A DNA stretch of 64,000 bases, taken from CAVXDY01 sp963721335. Its GTDB lineage: Bacteria > Actinomycetota > Thermoleophilia > Miltoncostaeales > Miltoncostaeaceae. The position numbers and the translations under genes were made by a program. Below the pieces are notes generated by a model. That model saw only the letters and a program-made list of their open reading frames with translations, ran no database searches and was not told the DNA's origin. Location of the stretch: positions 1-64,000 of the forward strand of contig CAVRIV010000001.1 of assembly GCA_963721335.1 (NCBI GenBank). The letters run 5' to 3'. Of this stretch, positions 52,133 through 62,600 are shown piece by piece. Positions within the stretch are counted from its first letter, which is position 1. Every line of letters begins with the position of its first letter.

Positions 52133-55120
52133 GGTCCCACGTCCGCCTACCGCGTCGGGGAGCTCCCCGACGTCGGTCCCTGAACATTGGCGGGCTGGGG
52201 GCGCCTCGGGGGCTTCCCCCGGCGGCTGCCGGGGAGGGTCGGCGAGCGCACGGCCCAGCTCCTCCCGACCCGGGATGCCGAGCTTGCGGTAGACCTGGCC
52301 GAGATGTGTCTCGACGGTCTTTCGCGTCACGAACAGGGCCTGCGCGATCTGCGGATTGCTGCTCCCGCCGGCTGCCAGCTCGGCAACGCGGCGCTCCGAG
52401 GCGGTCAGTCGCCCGACCCCGTCCCGCCCGCCCCCGCTCGCCCGGACCCCGGCGGCGCGCAGCTCGGTGCGGGCGTGCCCGGCGAGGGCGCGGGCGCCGC
52501 AGCGCTCCGCGGCATCGAGTCCCGCCTGGAGCGGGACTCGCGCCTCCGAGCGGCGGTTCGCGCGCCGCAGCGCGGCGCCCAGGTCCGTGAGCGCACGAGC
52601 ATGCTCGAGCCGCGCCGGCGAGCCCTCCAGCACCTCCGCGGCCTCTCGTAGTCGATCCACGGACGCCGCGCCGCCTTCGACCAACGCGGTCGCGCGCAGC
52701 GCGACGCCGACTCCGCTCACGGCTCCCCAGCGTCGCGCGCGCTCGAGGTCGTCACCGGCCATCCGGAGCGCCTGCTCTCGGTCTCCCATGGCGGCGAGCG
52801 CGAGGGACGCGTGCGAGCGCCAGCGCGAGGCGAGCGGGTTCGCGCCTCCCCACAGCGCGTCGCGGCGTCCGAACTCGAGCAGGTCGTCACGTCCCTCGCG
52901 GCTCCTGCCCTGAGCCAGGCGCAGGAGGCCCCGCGCCTCCAGAAGGGGGTCGCTGGGCAGCCCCGGCGGGATCTCCTCGCTGAAGCCGCTGTCGCGCAGC
53001 GCCCGCTCGGCGGCCTCGACCTCGCCTCCCTCGATCATCGCCACGATCAGAACCCCCAGCGCCAACGTGACCCCGAGCCGGATCTCGTGCGCGGTCAGGA
53101 GCTCGAGCGCAGTCCGCGCGTCGGCCTCCGCTCGACTGACGGCGCCCCGTCGGACGGCGATCAGTCCCCGATGGGCGTGCACGAACGCCAGGGCCGGGAT
53201 CGACGCGCGGGCATGGGCGTCGGCGAGCGCCTGGTCCAGGCACTCCTCCGCGAGCGCGAGCGCATCCGTCGCGCGCAGGCCGACCACGAGCAGGTAGAAG
53301 GCGCCGGTGACGTCCTGCTCCTGCTCGCCGAGGAACCGTCCTCCCGCGAGCGCCCGTTCGAGGTACCCCGCCGCTTCGCTCGCCGACTCGCTCGCCCGGG
53401 CGCGCTCGAACGCGAGGCTCGCGAGCACCAGCCGCTCGGCCGGCGTCGCCCCCTCGAGCTCGCGGTGTCGCTCCAGCCGTCTCGCGGCCGGGGCGCGCGC
53501 CTCGAGGCTCGCCTCCTGGGCGTGGGCCGCGAGCTCCGCCTCGAGAAGCAGCGCCAGCTCCCGGTCCCCGGACTCCAGGACCTGGATCGCCGACGCGAGC
53601 GCCTCGACCGCCCGGTCGGCCTCCCCCGACATGGTCAGCGCATTCGCCAGCAGGCGAGCCGACCTGGCCCGCAATCCCGGTTCCGCGAGCAGCTCGGCCG
53701 CGGCCGCGAGATGGGCGACCGCCCCCGGACTCGCGACGCGGAGCTCCGCCGCGCCGAGCTCGAGGAGCACCTCGCCCCTGGATGCCGGGGGCGGCGGCTC
53801 CGCCAGCGCGCGCTCCAGCAGGGCGACGGCCGCCGCCGGCGCTCCGCGCCCGATCGCGTCCGCGGCCACCCGGCGCAGGAGCTCGACCCGTTCCGGATCG
53901 CCGGCCGGGTCCGCCTCGGCGATCTGGGCCGCGGTCCGTTCCTCGGAGGCGCCGCTCGCCGCGAGGATCGTTGCGGCGCGCGCGTGCGCGCGCGCCCGCT
54001 CGCGCGGGCCGATGTCCGCGTAGACGGCCTCACGCACGATCGGGTGCGCGAACTCGAGCCCCTCCGCCGGCCTCAGGATCTCGAGCGCGACCAGCCGGTC
54101 GGCGGCGCGGGCCGCGTCGTCCTCGGCGACCGCGGCGAGGTGAGCCGCCTCGGTGAGGCCGGCGCCGTCGCCGAGCACCGCGACCGCGCGCACCACCGCG
54201 GCCGCCTCCGGGGGTGCGCTCGTGAGGCGCAAGAGGACCGCCTGGCCGACCGCGGCCGGGCCGATGCGCCGCACGCGGACCGCCTCGCGAGAGTCCGTCG
54301 AGAGCCTCTGCTCCTTCGCCTCGCGCAGGAGCGCCTGGAGGAAGAAGGGGTTGCCCCCGGTGGCCTCGCGGCAGGCGGCCGCGAAGTCGTCCGCGACCTT
54401 CGCGTCGAGCCTGTGCTCGCAGAGCGTTGCCGTGGCGGCGATGCTCAGCGGCCGGGGCCGCAGGATCGTGGTCTCCGGGCCCGCGGCCAGCCGAGCCAGC
54501 TCGTCCGGGAGCGTCTCCCCGCTCCGCGCCGAGGCGAGGACGGCCAGCGGGAGGCCGTCCAGACGGGGCGCCAGGTAGTTGAGGAATCGCAACGACGCGG
54601 TGTCGCACCACTGGAGGTCGTCGAGGACGAGCGTCACGGGAGCCTCGGCGGCCAGGTTGTTGAGCAGCCAGTACAGGCCGTGCAGCATGGAGAAGGAGCT
54701 GTCCGCCGAGGGCGAGGCTCGCGGCGCGCCCATCTGCGTGAAGAGGGCCTTCGAGAGGGCCGCCGTTCCGTCGAACAGACGGGCACGCTCCGACTCCGGC
54801 GCCTTCGCGACGACGGGCTCCAGCAGCTGCCGCGTGCAGCCGTAGGCGAAGTCGTGCTCGAGCTCACTGGCGCGCGCGCGCAGACAGATGCAGCCGGCCT
54901 CCTCAGCGGCGTGCGAGGCGGCTCTGAGGAGGCTGGACTTGCCGATGCCGGCAGGACCTTCGACGAGGACCACCCGGCCGCGGCCCGCCTGCGCCTCGGT
55001 CAGCGCATCGTCGAGCGCTGCGAGCTCCAGCTCGCGCTCCAATAGCTGCCCGGCGATCGCCACCCCATGCACCGTACGCTCGCGGGCGGCACGCCGGTGG
55101 CGCGCGATGAGGGTCGGCAT
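52130..55120 (-). CDS. Large LuxR-family ATPase regulator (LAL type)
   Basis: About 996 residues, uninterrupted. Walker A GRVVLVEGPAGIGKSSLLRA, Walker B VTLVLDDLQWCDTASLRFLN, sensor-like LAVLASARSGETLPDELARL and GGNPFFLQALLREAKEQRLS. A long TPR-like helical region follows (AVALLERALAEPPPPASRGE, AVEALASAIQVLESGDRELA), then the C-terminal LuxR domain (LTASERRVAELAAGGSSNPQ, IAQALFVTRKTVETHLGQVY). ATG 55120 is the best start; the open frame extends to 55405 without family similarity. It is divergent from the GNAT-PKS genes and a candidate regulator of them. Confidence 0.85.
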   Translation of the reverse strand: MPTLIARHRRAARERTVHGVAIAGQLLERELELAALDDALTEAQAGRGRVVLVEGPAGIGKSSLLRAASHAAEEAGCICLRARASELEHDFAYGCTRQLLEPVVAKAPESERARLFDGTAALSKALFTQMGAPRASPSADSSFSMLHGLYWLLNNLAAEAPVTLVLDDLQWCDTASLRFLNYLAPRLDGLPLAVLASARSGETLPDELARLAAGPETTILRPRPLSIAATATLCEHRLDAKVADDFAAACREATGGNPFFLQALLREAKEQRLSTDSREAVRVRRIGPAAVGQAVLLRLTSAPPEAAAVVRAVAVLGDGAGLTEAAHLAAVAEDDAARAADRLVALEILRPAEGLEFAHPIVREAVYADIGPRERARAHARAATILAASGASEERTAAQIAEADPAGDPERVELLRRVAADAIGRGAPAAAVALLERALAEPPPPASRGEVLLELGAAELRVASPGAVAHLAAAAELLAEPGLRARSARLLANALTMSGEADRAVEALASAIQVLESGDRELALLLEAELAAHAQEASLEARAPAARRLERHRELEGATPAERLVLASLAFERARASESASEAAGYLERALAGGRFLGEQEQDVTGAFYLLVVGLRATDALALAEECLDQALADAHARASIPALAFVHAHRGLIAVRRGAVSRAEADARTALELLTAHEIRLGVTLALGVLIVAMIEGGEVEAAERALRDSGFSEEIPPGLPSDPLLEARGLLRLAQGRSREGRDDLLEFGRRDALWGGANPLASRWRSHASLALAAMGDREQALRMAGDDLERARRWGAVSGVGVALRATALVEGGAASVDRLREAAEVLEGSPARLEHARALTDLGAALRRANRRSEARVPLQAGLDAAERCGARALAGHARTELRAAGVRASGGGRDGVGRLTASERRVAELAAGGSSNPQIAQALFVTRKTVETHLGQVYRKLGIPGREELGRALADPPRQPPGEAPEAPPARQCSGTDVGELPDAVGGRGT

Positions 55121-55211
55121 CGGCGCGACGGCGCGGTCCCGGCCGAGGCCAAAGCCTTGATGACCCTCGAGCTCTTCTGAGCGGGCCGCCCGTTGTCCGC
55201 GGCCGCGCGGG

Positions 55212-55226
55212 CGTGAGAGATTCACG
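55212..55226. promoter_or_regulatory. Inverted repeat CGTGA-N5-TCACG
   Basis: A 5-bp dyad in the 160-bp divergent region between the LuxR-type regulator and the GNAT-PKS operon; possible regulator site. Confidence 0.35.
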
Positions 55227-55230
55227 GGAG

Positions 55231-55249
55231 CCGGCGCCGTCGGCGCCGG
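55231..55249. promoter_or_regulatory. Inverted repeat CCGGCGCC-GTC-GGCGCCGG
   Basis: Perfect 8-bp arms with a 3-nt centre, 32 bp before ATG 55281. It could be an operator or a stable leader hairpin for the GNAT-PKS operon. Confidence 0.4.
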
Positions 55250-55280
55250 TCGGTTCCTCACGCCACCAGGGGGCGCGGCG

Positions 55281-56663
55281 ATGGTCAGGCACGACGACGG
55301 ACGGCGGGCGCGGGCGCTGGACCGGCTGGCGCAGGACATGCTCGACGGGCTGGCGCCGCTGGCCTTCCGGCGCACAGGCTCGCTCGACGAGGTGGAGGCG
55401 ACCATGCGGTTGCGGCGCGACGCGGCCGTCGAGATGGGGTGGGCTCGGCCGGAGGACCTCCCCGACGGGCTGGAGCGCGACGCCGACGACGCGCACGCGG
55501 TCCACCTGGTCGCGGTGGACGACGACGCCCTCGCCGGGTGCCTGCGACTTGTGCCCCCCGGCCCCGGGCGCGCCCTGCCGACCGAGCGGGGCTTCGAGAT
55601 CGCGGTCGATCCGCCGGGCTCCGCCGTTGACGCCGGTCGTGTGGTCCTGGCGCCGAGCCACCGCGGCGGGGGCGCGCACCGGGTGCTGGCGGGGCTCGTC
55701 GCGCGAGCGTGGCTCGAGACGCGGGAGCTGGGCCTCGACCGGGTGATCGGGGCGGCCTCCGACCAGGCGATCGGCCTCTACCGCACGCTGGGGATGGACG
55801 TCCGCGCCCTCGGCCCGCCCCGCGAGCACTGGGGCGAGCTGCGCACGCCGATCGAGCTCACGGGAGCCGAGGACGTGGTCGCCCTCGCGCTGGCGGCCCA
55901 CGACCCCGGCGACATGGAGGCGGCCGACGACCCGTTCGACGAGGAGCCGGCCGGCGGCGGCGCGCTCACCCGGAGCGGCCTGTTGGCTCGGGTCGGCGCG
56001 CTCAGCGCCGGCCTGCTGGTGGTGGGCGTGCCCCAGGCGGTGGCCGGCGGCGCCCCGGCCCGGGCCGGCACCGGCCCCACCGACCGTCGCACGATCGACT
56101 TCATCGCCACGATCGACCAGGAGGCGCGGACGCTCAGCACGCGGGGCTACCTCACTCAGGTGGACGGGATCCCCGTGCGCGCGCTGCGCACCGGCCCGCC
56201 CGCGGCGAGCACGGCCGACCCGGCCGCGTCGGACACCTCGGCCGCCCGGCTGACGCTGGTCTCGCGGGCGACCCTGCGCGGCATCTCGCAGCTCGGCACC
56301 TCGATCACGGGCCACGGCGCCGGGACGGCCGAGGTCCACCTGCTGCCCGCCGGCGGCGCTCGCCTCGAGGACCCGGCGTCCTTCGCGGGCGGCACGCTGG
56401 TCGCGGGGCTCACCCTGAGCTTCCAGCACGTGCTGTCGGTTGACACGCCCGACAACGCCGTGGCCACCTTCTCCGCCGACATGGTCCAGCGAAGCGCCCG
56501 CGCCTTCACGCTCGCCGGGAAGCGCTACCAGATCGGCCGGCCGGGCCTGCCCTGGTCGATGCGCGCAAGCGGGCGCGGCGTGCGGTCGGAGCCGACGATC
56601 CCGCGGTCGCGGTTCTTCATCGCCGGCGACCTCGGCGTGGTGGACGCAGCGCCGGTGCGCTGA
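55281..56663 (+). CDS. GNAT/autoinducer-synthase-like acyltransferase fused to an exported beta-barrel-like domain
   Basis: 460 residues, uninterrupted. Residues ~1-205 resemble LuxI/PEP-CTERM-type GNAT acyltransferases: AVHLVAVDDDALAGCLRLVP, GFEIAVDPPG, AGRVVLAPSHRGGGAHRVLA, AASDQAIGLYRTLGMDVRAL. Residues ~235-260 are a hydrophobic segment (LLARVGALSAGLLVVGVPQA). Residues ~270-450 are beta-rich (IDFIATIDQEARTLSTRGYL, GISQLGTSITGHGAGTAEVH, FAGGTLVAGLTLSFQHVLSV), somewhat like allene-oxide-cyclase or dirigent-type barrels. Its stop is 2 nt before the PKS start, so its chemistry is probably tied to the polyketide. Function not established. Confidence 0.65.
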   Translation: MVRHDDGRRARALDRLAQDMLDGLAPLAFRRTGSLDEVEATMRLRRDAAVEMGWARPEDLPDGLERDADDAHAVHLVAVDDDALAGCLRLVPPGPGRALPTERGFEIAVDPPGSAVDAGRVVLAPSHRGGGAHRVLAGLVARAWLETRELGLDRVIGAASDQAIGLYRTLGMDVRALGPPREHWGELRTPIELTGAEDVVALALAAHDPGDMEAADDPFDEEPAGGGALTRSGLLARVGALSAGLLVVGVPQAVAGGAPARAGTGPTDRRTIDFIATIDQEARTLSTRGYLTQVDGIPVRALRTGPPAASTADPAASDTSAARLTLVSRATLRGISQLGTSITGHGAGTAEVHLLPAGGARLEDPASFAGGTLVAGLTLSFQHVLSVDTPDNAVATFSADMVQRSARAFTLAGKRYQIGRPGLPWSMRASGRGVRSEPTIPRSRFFIAGDLGVVDAAPVR

Positions 56664-56665
56664 CC

Positions 56666-59600
56666 GTGCCCGCCGCGGCCCCGCCCGTGGCGATCGTCGG
56701 CATGGCCTGCCGCCTGCCCGGCGGCGCGACCACGCCCGCGCGCCTCTGGGAGCTGCTCGCGGCCGGTGAGGACGCGGTGGGGGAGATCCCGCCCGGACGC
56801 TTCGACGTTGACGAGGTCTTCGATCCCGACCCCGCGACGCCGGGCCGGATGCACGTCCGCCGCGGGGGGTTCATCGAGGACGTCGATCGCTTCGACGCCG
56901 CCTTCTTCGGCATCTCACCGCGCGAGGCGCGCCGCATCGACCCCCAGCAGCGGCTTCTGCTCGAGCTGGCGTGGGAGGCGCTGGAGGGCGGCGGGCACGC
57001 GCCCGACCGCCTGGCCGGGCGACCCGTGGGCGTGTTCGTCGGCGTCTCGGGCCACGACTACGCAGACCTGGCGGCCCGCCCGGCGGCCCGCCGCCAGATC
57101 GACGGCTACGCCGCCGCGGGCGGGGCGCTGTCGATCACCGCCAACCGCATCTCGCACCACCTCGACCTGCGCGGACCCAGCCTGGCCGTCGACACGGCCT
57201 GCTCGTCGGGGCTCACCGCCGTGCACCTCGCGTGCGCCAGCCTCGCGCGGGGCGAGTGCGAGCTGGCGCTCGCGGGCGCGGCCAGCCTGATCCTGGCGCC
57301 CGAGGCCACGATCACCTTCGCCAAGGCCGGCATGCTCGCGCCGGACGGGCGCTGCAAGCCGTTCGACGCGGACGCCGACGGCTACGTGCGCAGCGAGGGC
57401 GCAGGCGTCGTCGTGCTGAAGCCGCTCGACCGCGCGCTGGCCGACGGCGACCCGATCGACGCGGTGCTCCTGGCCACCGCGCTGAATCAGGACGGTCGCA
57501 CCACCGGCATCAGCCTGCCGAGCACGGCGGCGCAGGAGGATCTGATCCGCCGGGCGCTCGCGGCCGCCGACCTGCCGGCCGGAGCCATCGGCTGGGTGCA
57601 GGCGCACGGCACCGGCACCGCCGCCGGCGACCCGGTCGAGGCGGCGGCGATCGGGCGCGCGCTCGGCGCGGGCGGCCCGCGGACCGGCCCTGCCTGATCG
57701 GCTCGATCAAGGGGAGCATCGGGCACGTCGAGGCGGCCGCCGGGATGGCCGGGCTGATCGCGGCCGCGCTCGCGGTGGGGCGCCGGCGGGTGCCCCCCAC
57801 GGCCAACCTGCGGACGCCCAACCCGCGCATCCCGTTCGATCACCTGGGCCTGCGCGTGCCGACGGCCCTCGAGGAGTGGCCCGCGGGCGACGGGCCGGCG
57901 CCGCGCGGGCGTCAACTCGTTCGGCTTCGGCGGCGCGAACGCCCACGCGATCGTGGAGGAGCCCCCGCCGGCCGGGCCGGCCGCGCCCGACGACGGCGAC
58001 GAGCGCCTCGCGGCGATCTCGGCGCGCGACCCGGCGGCGCTGCGCGCGCTGGCCGGGGACTGGGTGGCGATGCTGCGGGCGCCCGCGGCGCCGCCGCTCC
58101 GCGACCTCTGCCACACCGCCGGCCGCCGGCGCGCGCATCACCCGCACCGCTGGCGGCCGTCGCCGCGAGCCGTGAGGAGATGGCCGAGGCCCTCGCGGCC
58201 TGGGTTGACGGGCGGCCCGCGGGCGCCGTCGCCGAGGGCGTCGCCCCGCCCGGGCCTCCGCGGGTGGCCTTCGTCTTCCCGGGGATGGGCCCGCAGTGGT
58301 GGGGCATGTGCCGCGAGCTGGCGGCCCGCGAGCCCGTGGTGCGCGACACGCTCGCTGAGTGCGACGCACTCGCGCGGCCCGTCGCCGGCTGGTCGCTGGC
58401 CGAGGCCCTCGCCGCCGACGAGGCCGACTCCGAGGTGGGGACCGCGCGGGTCGCCCACCTGGCGAACCTGGCCGTCCAGGTCGCCCTCACCCGGCTCTGG
58501 GCGTCCTGGGGCGTCGCGCCCCATGCCGTCGTGGGCCACAGCTCGGGCGAGGCCGCCGCGGCGGTGGCCGCCGGGGCGCTGTCGCTGGAGGACGCCGTCG
58601 CACTGACCGCCCACCGCGGCCGCCTCCAGGCCCGGGCCGCCGGCCTGGGCGGCATGCTCGCGGCGGAGATCGGCCCGGACGAGGCCGAAGAGGCCGCGGC
58701 GGGCGAGCCCGGCCTGGCCCTCGCCGCCGTGAACGGGCCGGCCTCGGTGACGCTCTCGGGCGACGTGGCGGCCCTCGACCGCGTGGCGGACGGACTGCGG
58801 GCGCGCGGCCGGACGGCCCGCCTGCTCGGGGTGGACGTTCCCTACCACGGCCCCCAGATGGAGCCGCTGCGCGACGACCTGCTCGCCGCCCTGGCCGGCC
58901 TGCGCCCGCGGGCGCCGCGCCTGACGCTGGTGTCGACCGTCACCGGCGCCGACCTCGACGGCGTCCCGATGGACGCGGGCTACTGGTGGCGCAACGTCCG
59001 CCGGCCGGTGCGCTTCGCCGAGGCGATCGGCCGCCTGGCGGCCGACGACGTCGCGCTACTCGTGGAGGTCGGTCCGCACCCGGCGCTGGCGCCGGCGATC
59101 GCGCAGGTCTACGGGGCCACGGGGCGCGAGGCGACCGTGCTGGCGACCCTGCGCCGGGGCGACGCCGAGCGCCGCACGATGCTGCGAACGCTGGGGGCGC
59201 TGCACGTCCGCGGCGTGCCGGTCGACTGGGGCGCCGTCGCCCCGGGCCGGGCCGCGCGCCTGCCCGCCTACCCCTGGAGGCGCGAGCGCCACTGGACCGA
59301 CCCGCCGCCCGACGACGCGCCGGCCGGCGCGCCGGCGCGCAACCCGCTCCTGGGCAGGCGCCTGCGGGCCGCCCGCCCCACGTGGGAGGCGCACCTCGGC
59401 GACGAGCGTCTCGGCCTGCTGGAGGGGCACACCGTCGGCGGGGTGGTGACGTTCCCCGGCGCGGCCTTCGTGGAGACCGCGCTCGCCGCCGCGGACGAGG
59501 CGCGCCCCGAGGCGCCCCCGGCGCTGGAGGGCGTGGAGCTGCTGCGGATGCTGACGATGTCCCGCCGGTCCGACCACGTCATCCAGTGCGCGCTGGACGA

Positions 59601-62600
59601 GGCGACCGGGGCGGTCGAGGTGCACGGCGCCCGGCGGCCCGCCGACGCCGGCTGGACGCTGCACGCCCGCGCCCGGGCGGTCCCCGCCCCTCCGCCGCAG
59701 GCTCCCGCCGACCTGCCCGCCGCGCGCGCCCGCTGCCCGCGCGCCGTCGACCCGGACGCGGTCTACGGCGGCGCCGCCCGGCGCGGCGTGGGCTACCTCG
59801 GCCCGTTCGTCGCGCTGGAGGAGGTGCGCGTCGGCGACGGCGAGGTGATCGCCCGGCTGCGGGACCCGGGGGCGGGCGACGACTTCGTCGTGCACCCGGC
59901 CCTGCTCGACGCCGCGCTGCAGACGCTGGCCGTGCTGCTGGACGCCGGGAGGCCGGACCGTCCCCCCGCCGGGCCCCTGCTGCCGGTCGCGATCGACCGC
60001 GTCGCGGTGGGCGGCGCCGGCCGCGGCGCGCGCTGGGCGCACGCGACCGGGCCGCGGCGCGCGGGGGCGGACTGGGCGGCCGACGTCCGGCTGCTGGACG
60101 ACGACGGGGCGGTGGTCGTCGCCTGCGAGGGCGTCCGCGTCCGGGCGCTCGGCGGCCGCCGCGGCGGGGCTCTCGACGACCTGCTGTACCGCGAATCGTG
60201 GGAGCCCCTGCCGGACGAGCCGGACCCGGCCGCCCGGCCGCGACCGGCCCGCCTCGCGGCGGCCGTGCGGCCGGCGCTGGCGCGGGAGTGCGGCCGCCTG
60301 GCCGCCTACGACGCCGCCCTCGAGCCGGCCCTGAACGCGATGGCGGCCGGCTACGCGCGCGACGCGCTCGCGCGGGTCGGCGACGCCTCCGCGGCGGCGC
60401 CCGAGCGGCGGCGCCTCCGCGAGCGGCTGCGCGAGCTGGCCCTCGCGCCGCCGCGCGGCGGGGAGCCGGCCGAGGTCGGTGGCCGACCGCATCGCCGAGC
60501 GCGACCCCCACCTGCGGCCGCTGGTCCACCTGGTGCGCGAGTGCGGCGAGCGCCTGGCCGCGACGCTGGCCGGCGACGAGGACCCGCGCGAGTTCCTCTT
60601 CGCCGACGGGGCGCCATGGGAGGCGCTGGTCGCCACCTACTCGATCGCCGCGGTCTCGCTCGTGCCGAGCGAGGCGGTCGCCGGCATCGTGGCGGGCGCG
60701 CTGCCGGGCGACGGGCGGCCCCTGCGGGTGGTGGAGGTGGGGGCGGGCACGGGCAGCACCACGGCGGCCGTGCTCCACCGGCTCGGCGACGCGCCGGTCG
60801 ACTACCTGGTCACCGATCTGTCGCCGCTGTTCCTGCGCCGCGCCCGCGAGCGCCTCGGAGACCGCCCGGGCGTGCGGTACGCCACTCTCGACCTGACGGC
60901 CGATCCCGGCCCGGAGCTGCGCGGGCGCGCCGACGTGGTGATCGCGGCCAACGTCGTCCACGCGATGCCGGATCTGCGTGCGGCCCTCCGCCGGATGGCC
61001 GCGCAGCTCGCGCCGGGCGGCCTGCTGGTGCTGCAGGAGCTGGTGCGCCGGTCCGCCTGGCTCGACGTGGTCTTCGGCCAGCTCGACGGATGGTGGCTCT
61101 TCGGCGACCACGACCTGCGGCCCGACCACGCCCTGGCCGACCTCGGCACCTGGGCGCGCGCCATCGGGGAGGCCGGGCTCGAGGAGGCCGAGGCGCTGTC
61201 CGTGCGCGCCGACGAGCGCCTGGCGCCGGTCCAGACGGTGCTGCTCGCGCGCGCGCCCGAGGCCGCCCCGCCCCGCCCCGCCCGGCGCTGGCTGATCCTC
61301 GCCGACCGGGGCGGGCGGGGGCGGGCGCTCGCCGACCGGCTCGTGGCGGCGGGCGACGCCTGCGCGCTGGTCGGGCCGGGGGACGTGCGGCCCGCGAGCG
61401 CCCACGACTGGGCGCGGGTGCTCGCCGACGCGCGCCCGGACGGCGTCGTGAGCCTCTGGGCGCTCGACGCCCCGGGCGCGGGCGACCTCGACGCAGCGGG
61501 CCTGCTCGACGCGCAGGAGGTGACCTGCGGGGGCATGGCCGCGCTCGTTCGCGCCCTCGGCGACCGGGCCTGGGGGAGGCGTGGATCGTGACCGCGGGCG
61601 CCTGGCGCACGGGCGACGGCGACGGGCCGCCCGCGGTCGCCCAGGCCCCGGTCTGGGGGTTCGCCCGCGTGCTGCGCAACGACCGCCCCGGGCTGCGCTG
61701 CCGGCTGGTCGACCTCGATCCGGCCGACCCCGACCCCGACGCGCTCGCGCGGATGCTGCTCGGCGCCGGCGACGACGAGGACGAGGTGGCCCTCCGCGGC
61801 GGGCGGCGCCTGGCGCGGCGGGTCCGCCCCGCCCCCCTGCCGCCCGCACACGTCCAGAGCTCGGCGCGTCGACCGCGACGGCGGCTGCTTCCGGCTGGAG
61901 ATCGGGCGGCCCGGCGCTCTCGAGACGCTGGCGCTGCGGCCCGCGCCGGCCCCCGACCCCGGGCCCGGCGAGGTCGCCATCCGGGTCCGGGCGGCCGCCC
62001 TCAACTTCCGCGACGTGCTCGTGGCCCTGGGCGTGATCCGGTGGCCGGGGGCCGGCGAGGTGCTGCTGGGCGGCGAGTGCGCCGGCGTCGTCGAGGCCTG
62101 CGGCGAGGGCGTCGACCACCTGGCCCCCGGCGACGAGGTGCTCGCGCTCGGCCTGGGCAGCTTCGCGAACCGGGTCGTCGTGCGCGCCGAGGGCGCGGTG
62201 AGGAAACCGCGCAACCTCGACCCGATCGAGGCGGCCACCGCGCCGGCGGCGCTGGCGACGGCCGTCGCCGCCCTGCGCCACATGGCGCGACTCGCTCCGG
62301 GCGAGCGCGTGCTGGTGCACTCGGCGGCAGGCGGGGTCGGGCTGGCCGCGCTCCAGGTGGCCCGCCACGCCGGCGCCGAGATCTACGGCACGGCCGGGAC
62401 GGCCGAGAAGCGCGGGTACCTGGAGTCGCTCGGGGTGACCGCGGCCCTCGACTCGCGCAGCCTCGCCTTCGCGGACGAGATCCTCCGGCTCACCGGCGGG
62501 GAGGGCGTGGACGTGGTGCTCAACTCGCTCGCCGGCGAGGCGACGCGCCGCGGCGTCGAGCTGCTGCGCCCGCTGGGCCGGTTCGTGGAGCTCGGCCGCC

